DNA of 16,973 nt from assembly GCA_033809415.1 (NCBI GenBank), contig JAPXLT010000073.1:1-16973 (forward strand). Reading direction: 5' to 3'. Positions 14,187-16,973 of the stretch are shown piece by piece. The translations under genes and the position numbers were made by a program. The notes beneath the pieces are model-generated. The model did no database searches. It saw only the letters and a program-made list of their open reading frames with translations, and was not told the origin of the DNA. Origin of the DNA: JAQVUB01 sp033809415 (GTDB taxonomy: Bacteria > Verrucomicrobiota > Lentisphaeria > Oligosphaerales > Oligosphaeraceae). The stretch's first letter is position 1. The number at the start of each line of letters is the position of its first letter.

Positions 14187-14219
14187 TTGTTTTTCAGAAA
14201 AATCTTTCTGAAAAAACAA
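14187..14219 (+). repeat. Stem-loop in block E, second copy
   Basis: TTGTTTTTCAGAA (14187-14199) pairs with TTCTGAAAAAACAA (14206-14219), a 13-bp stem with one extra A and a loop of about six bases. Part of it resembles the region around 9942-9968. It lies 64 bases before the dgkA start and could be a leader structure or just another small repeat. Confidence 0.45.
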
Positions 14220-14242
14220 GAAGTTTGGGAATAGTAGTACGA

Positions 14243-14287
14243 AAATTTCTATGGGGTTGTTATTTCGGCGGATGGAATTACACATGG
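14243..14287 (+). repeat. Degenerate tail of the dispersed repeat across the dgkA start
   Basis: AAAATTTCTATGGGGTTGTT then ATTTCGGCGGATGGAATTAC and ACATGG aligns base for base with the tail of the copy at 264-345 (reverse complement), which has AAAATTTTGTAGGGTTGCTG, CTTCGACGGATGGAATGGCA and CGCGG. The dgkA ATG at 14284 falls where the other copies have GCG. The overlap is unlikely to be chance given about 34 matching positions in 45. Confidence 0.6.
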
Positions 14288-14667
14288 ACAATAACGGGAA
14301 AGCAACAAAACAATACGGCTTCAAGCATTTTCTGGCAGCCTGCCGATATTCTTCAGATGGGTTGAAGGCAGCTTGGAGTGAAGCTGCCTTCCGCCAGGAA
14401 GTCGTGCTGGGATTGATTACGGTGCCGCTGGCATGGCTTTTGCCCTTGGGCTTTTGGCCTGCAGTATTACTCAACCTGCTCTGGCTGGCGCTTCTGACGG
14501 TCGAACTTCTCAACAGCAGCCTCGAGGCGGTCGTCGATCTGGCCTCCCCGGAATATCATCCGTTGGCCAAACGGGCAAAGGATATGGCCAGCGCCGCCGT
14601 CGGAATCGCGCTGCTGACCTATCTAGTAGCCTGGGTTGCGGCAGTGCTCAACAAAATCATTTTTTAA
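14284..14667 (+). CDS. dgkA: Diacylglycerol kinase, small integral membrane type
   Basis: 127 residues from this ATG, close to the 122 of the E. coli enzyme. It phosphorylates diacylglycerol to phosphatidic acid at the inner membrane, recycling lipid from envelope polymer synthesis. The family pattern is very clear: GLKAAWSEAAFRQE at the N-terminal amphipathic helix, then two helices carrying VELLNSSLEAVVD (the catalytic Glu and metal-binding residues of the family) and EYHPLAKRAKDMASAAV, then a third helix at the end. In-frame ATGs at 14251 and 14272 would add MGLLFRRMELH, but that stretch is encoded by dispersed-repeat sequence and does not look like a DgkA N-terminus. The ribosome site is weak (GGATGGA just upstream). 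The TAA stop lies in a TTTTTAACCACGAA repeat block. The gene seems to stand alone. Confidence 0.93.
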   Translation: MDNNGKATKQYGFKHFLAACRYSSDGLKAAWSEAAFRQEVVLGLITVPLAWLLPLGFWPAVLLNLLWLALLTVELLNSSLEAVVDLASPEYHPLAKRAKDMASAAVGIALLTYLVAWVAAVLNKIIF

Positions 14668-14777
14668 CCACGAACTTTACACGGACTTTACACGGACGGG
14701 ACACGGACTTTACACGGACGGGACACGGACTTTACACGGACGGGACACGGACTTTACACGGACGGGACACGGACGGC
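14661..14777 (+). repeat. 11-bp minisatellite alternating two unit types, preceded by a block A start
   Basis: The TTTTTAACCACGAA start of block A (14661-14674), which includes the dgkA stop, passes directly into nine head-to-tail 11-bp units from 14679 to 14777. Units ACACGGACTTT and ACACGGACGGG alternate exactly four times (a 22-bp higher-order unit). A final ACACGGACGGC follows. The near-identity of the units points to recent expansion. An open frame across it in another reading frame is a by-product. The adjoining GGCCG...CGGCC pair (about 14776-14792) may form a hairpin but has no T-run. Confidence 0.9.
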
Positions 14778-14904
14778 CGGATCGGTCGGCCTAGCATTAC
14801 TATCGTGTAATCAGCACTTTAAGCCTATTTATGCCGGCTTGGAAAATGGCATTATATTATATTTTGTGTTTTTTGACTTTGCGGTGCAATAAGAGGAATC
14901 GGCG

Positions 14905-15180
14905 ATGAAAAGTGCTTTTGAGCTGGCAATGGAGCGTTTTGGTGGACCTGTGCAACAGTTCACAACGGAACAAAAAGAGCAGCTCGCGGAAATCGAGCGT
15001 CTCTATGAGGCCAAAATAGCCCAAGCCAGATTTGACGCCCAGACTCGCATCGAGGGCAGTCAAAACGACCCCGAAAAAATCAATCAGGTGCAGGCGGACT
15101 TGGCGGTTGAAATCCGTTCCTTGGAGACCCGGCGTGATCGTAAGAAAGAGGAACTGCGTCAGAAATTCATAGGTTCCTGA
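14905..15180 (+). CDS. Small coiled-coil protein, conserved hypothetical in PVC bacteria
   Basis: 91 residues, highly charged, no signal peptide or membrane segment. The start MKSAFELAMERFGG and the region TEEQ-like TTEQKEQLAEIERLYEAKIAQ fit a hypothetical protein I associate with Verrucomicrobia and Lentisphaerae genomes; no function is known to me. Residues about 20-50 and 60-88 (VQADLAVEIRSLETRRDRKKEELRQ) look like a helical hairpin with heptad-like spacing. AGAGGA (14892-14897) lies seven bases before the ATG. An A/T-rich stretch (14850-14865) upstream may hold a promoter but the boxes are not convincing. obgE follows after 38 bases with no terminator between, so the two are probably co-transcribed. 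Confidence 0.8.
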   Translation: MKSAFELAMERFGGPVQQFTTEQKEQLAEIERLYEAKIAQARFDAQTRIEGSQNDPEKINQVQADLAVEIRSLETRRDRKKEELRQKFIGS

Positions 15181-15218
15181 GCCGATTTGACAACCGCCCT
15201 GCCCCCTAAAAAAATACC

Positions 15219-16304
15219 ATGTTTATTGATCGAATGACCATTAGCGTAGAGGCCGGGCACGGCGGTGCCGGAAGTTGCAGTTTCCGACGCGAAAAATTTG
15301 TTCCGAAAGGCGGGCCGGACGGCGGCGACGGCGGCAAGGGCGGTGACGTGATCCTGCAAGCCACCAACGCCGAGCAGAGCCTGGTCAATCTGAAATTCCA
15401 ACCACAGTGGAAAGCAAAGCGCGGCGGCGACGGCGGCAGCCGGCAAAAACACGGTGCCAATGCCCCCGACTGCAAAATCCAAGTGCCAATTGGCACTTTG
15501 GTCTTTGATCATGACAGCAACGCTTTTCTCTGCGATCTTAAAGAAGATGGGCAGGAGTTCATCGCCGTCCGCGGCGGACGCGGCGGCAAGGGGAACCTGC
15601 ATTATGTCAGCTCCACCAATCGGGTGCCAAGACAGTTTCAGCCAGGCGAGGAAGGTGAAACTAAAATCCTCGATCTCGAGTTGAAAATTGTCGCGGATGT
15701 CGGCTTGGTCGGCTTTCCAAATGCCGGGAAATCGACATTCCTAAGGGCGGTATCGGCGGCTCGCCCCCGTACGGCTTCCTATCCCTTTACAACTTTGAAT
15801 CCGAATATCGGCGTGATCGAGACCGAGGACTATCGTCGTTTCACCATCGCCGACATTCCAGGTCTGATTTCCGGTGCGCATCAGAATGTTGGGCTTGGAC
15901 ACGCATTCTTGCGGCACATTGAACGCTGCCGAATCCTCTGTTTTGTCCTGGACATGGGTGGAACCGACGGGCGCGACCCTTTGCAGGACTTGCAGGTTTT
16001 ACGCGATGAACTCGAACATTACGAACCAGGTCTGAGCAAACGCCCATCCCTGATTCTGGCCAACAAAATCGACTTGCCGGAGGCGGAGGGAAACCTCCAG
16101 CGCCTGCAAAAAAAGGAAAAGAGCATTCGCATCATTCCCGTCTGTGCGGAACTGGCACTGCATACAGAAGATGCCATCCTAATTTTGCGAGAAATGCTGG
16201 ACAGCCTCCCTCCTGAAGATGAGCAGACACTGCTGCGGATTCTGGCAAAAAGGCGGGCGCAGGCGAAAAAAGCCGTGGAAGAAGAAAATGACTTTGAATT
16301 CTAA
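15219..16304 (+). CDS. obgE: Obg/CgtA-family GTPase
   Basis: 361 residues. Obg proteins bind the large ribosomal subunit, act in its late assembly and link it to growth and stress state. The glycine-rich Obg domain fills 1-158 (VEAGHGGAGSCSFRREK, KGGPDGGDGGKGGDV, then RGGRGGKGN). The GTPase domain has G1 GFPNAGKST (165-173), G2 TT near 191-192, G3 DIPG (212-215) followed by the Obg-type GLI.GAH..VGLGH.FLRHIER, G4 NKID (282-285) and G5 CAEL near 308 in place of the common SA. The protein ends soon after the G domain with a charged EEENDFEF tail, so it is the short form without the OCT domain. No Shine-Dalgarno precedes the ATG, which follows CCCCCTAAAAAAATACC; translation may be coupled to the coiled-coil gene upstream. 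Confidence 0.95.
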   Translation: MFIDRMTISVEAGHGGAGSCSFRREKFVPKGGPDGGDGGKGGDVILQATNAEQSLVNLKFQPQWKAKRGGDGGSRQKHGANAPDCKIQVPIGTLVFDHDSNAFLCDLKEDGQEFIAVRGGRGGKGNLHYVSSTNRVPRQFQPGEEGETKILDLELKIVADVGLVGFPNAGKSTFLRAVSAARPRTASYPFTTLNPNIGVIETEDYRRFTIADIPGLISGAHQNVGLGHAFLRHIERCRILCFVLDMGGTDGRDPLQDLQVLRDELEHYEPGLSKRPSLILANKIDLPEAEGNLQRLQKKEKSIRIIPVCAELALHTEDAILILREMLDSLPPEDEQTLLRILAKRRAQAKKAVEEENDFEF

Positions 16305-16319
16305 CTGTCCGATTTCATG

Positions 16320-16411
16320 AAATTTTCGTGTCTTTTCGTGTGGTTCGTGGTTAAAAAACAAGTTGTGGGCGTCAGCCCACGCCAAGTCCTTTCGGGCATT
16401 TCGTTGTTCAA
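16320..16411 (-). repeat. Dispersed repeat, inverted mosaic copy (A'-B-A order)
   Basis: Read on the minus strand: a degenerate A block (GAACAACGAAATGCCCGAAA), block B (GACTTGGCGTGGGCTGACGC then CCACAAC, with the hairpin GTGGGC-TGAC-GCCCAC), then a T-run and a second A block (AACCACGAACCACACGAAAA then GACACGAAAATTT). Other copies have block C after B, so this copy shows that blocks can be joined in a different order. It lies between obgE and the last gene. The palindrome ATTTCATGAAAT (16312-16323) spans its right junction on the minus strand. Confidence 0.75.
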
Positions 16412-16437
16412 GACGCCTTACCGGAAAAGGAGTGACC

Positions 16438-16869
16438 TTGCCATTGCTTCTGAGCATGTCCTTCCTGCTGATCTTCGGCTTCCTGGCTCTTGGCGGCACC
16501 TTCGCTCCCCGGCGAAGATTGCTGAAGGAAGCTTTTGAAGAAGGAAACGACAACATCCGCGAGCTGTTGTATCAGCCTTTTCAGGAATTGCTATTAGGCT
16601 TTGTTTTTACCTTCGCAGGATTCTTTTTTGCGCAACGGATTTTCGGCGGGCGCCAGTCCCTTTTGCTGGCCTTGGCGATTGCCGCCGGCATCGCAGTCAT
16701 GGCCACCCTGGGGACTTACAGCCGTCTCAGACATGCGGCTCAAACGCAGAACCTTCCGCCGGAACTGATTGCAAGCCTGTTGCGCCTGCAAAAGATCAGC
16801 TGCCTGGGGAACTTTTGCGTTCTGCTGGGCCTCCTGGCCGGATTGGCCAGACTGATCGGTTTCGGATAG
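16438..16869 (+). CDS. Unrecognised small membrane protein with four predicted helices
   Basis: 143 residues from TTG 16438. I recognise no family. Four hydrophobic segments are visible: about 3-20 (LLLSMSFLLIFGFLALGG), 49-66 (ELLLGFVFTFAGFFFA), 73-92 (SLLLALAIAAGIAVMATLG) and 121-141 (GNFCVLLGLLAGLARLIGFG). A polar stretch lies between the first two (RRRLLKEAFEEGNDNIRELLYQ). The start is uncertain. AAGGAG (16427-16432) lies five bases before TTG 16438, which I prefer. An in-frame GTG at 16432 overlaps it. ATG 16456 is too far from it. A TTG at 16363 would run the frame through dispersed-repeat sequence. The gene is 133 bases downstream of obgE, and the repeat between them argues against tight coupling. 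Confidence 0.6.
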   Translation: MPLLLSMSFLLIFGFLALGGTFAPRRRLLKEAFEEGNDNIRELLYQPFQELLLGFVFTFAGFFFAQRIFGGRQSLLLALAIAAGIAVMATLGTYSRLRHAAQTQNLPPELIASLLRLQKISCLGNFCVLLGLLAGLARLIGFG

Positions 16870-16883
16870 GCCTGAACATTTTT

Positions 16884-16973
16884 TGCCCCCTGCCCCCTGC
16901 CCCCCGCACCCCGCACCCCGCACCCCGCACCCCGCACCCCGCACCCCGCACCCCGCACCCCGCACCCCGCACC
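16884..16973 (+). repeat. Heptamer tandem array (TGCCCCC then GCACCCC), continuing beyond the window
   Basis: Two TGCCCCC units and one TGCCCCCC unit (16884-16905) lead into nine exact GCACCCC units plus GCACC at the window edge (16906-16973). The array starts 15 bases after the last gene's stop codon. All nine units are identical, which suggests rapid turnover. The full length cannot be judged because the window ends inside it. It is strongly C-rich on this strand and G-rich on the other. Confidence 0.93.

Noticed and set aside
14679..14777. Possible CRISPR array
   Set aside because: The units are 11 bp, directly adjoining, with no spacers, and no cas genes are present. The same applies to the heptamer array at 16884-16973.
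14776..14792. Intrinsic terminator after dgkA
   Set aside because: A GGCCG/CGGCC pairing exists but no T-run follows, so it does not meet the usual standard.
14433..14810. Open frame running from dgkA through the minisatellite
   Set aside because: The first half is an off-frame reading of dgkA and the second half is translated tandem repeat.
16160..16304. OCT or TGS domain at the Obg C-terminus
   Set aside because: The protein ends shortly after the GTPase domain with a charged tail; there is no room for an extra domain.
16363..16437. Longer start (TTG 16363) for the last gene
   Set aside because: The added residues would be encoded by the inverted dispersed repeat, and the ribosome site lies downstream of that start.

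Overview
The window reads as a chromosomal segment of a PVC-superphylum bacterium, most likely Lentisphaerota or a close verrucomicrobial or kiritimatiellal relative. The reasons are a protein matching the exosortase-associated TIGR04073 family as I remember it, a very large PMP-like beta-helix surface protein, a small 'MKSAFELAMER' coiled-coil protein, and gaps filled with ACGAAAAG / CACGGAAAGC-type dispersed repeats. This placement is inference from family content; there is no rRNA or other phylogenetic marker here. Every credible gene is on the + strand, and I see no tRNA, rRNA, CRISPR array or transposase.

Layout. Bases 1-472 are non-coding and hold one inverted copy of the dispersed repeat. 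Bases 473-4720 encode a 1415-residue secreted double protease: gingipain-type C25 cysteine peptidase, EF-hand loop, then M14 zinc carboxypeptidase. Bases 4875-9599 encode a 1574-residue exported protein of four beta-helix modules, with a good promoter and Shine-Dalgarno. The two giant proteins end in a similar approximately 120-130 residue 'SGWN' domain, so they may use the same surface route or partner. Bases 9600-10125 are a repeat-rich gap. Then come the TIGR04073-like exported protein (10126), a strong intrinsic terminator, aroE (11053), a small lipoprotein (11923), a CDF-family metal exporter (12659), another repeat-rich gap, dgkA (14284), an 11-bp minisatellite, a 91-residue coiled-coil protein (14905), obgE (15219) and an unrecognised four-helix membrane protein (16438). 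The window ends inside a GCACCCC heptamer array.

The housekeeping genes cover shikimate synthesis, lipid recycling, divalent metal export and ribosome assembly, with no single pathway linking them. Likely transcription units are aroE plus the lipoprotein (24-bp gap) and the coiled-coil gene plus obgE (38-bp gap).

The most unusual feature is the intergenic repeat system. It is a mosaic of short blocks in different orders and both orientations. It directly abuts genes, appears to supply the stop codons of the double protease and dgkA, and appears to contain the start codon of dgkA. A second hairpin block occurs twice with a compensating base-pair change.
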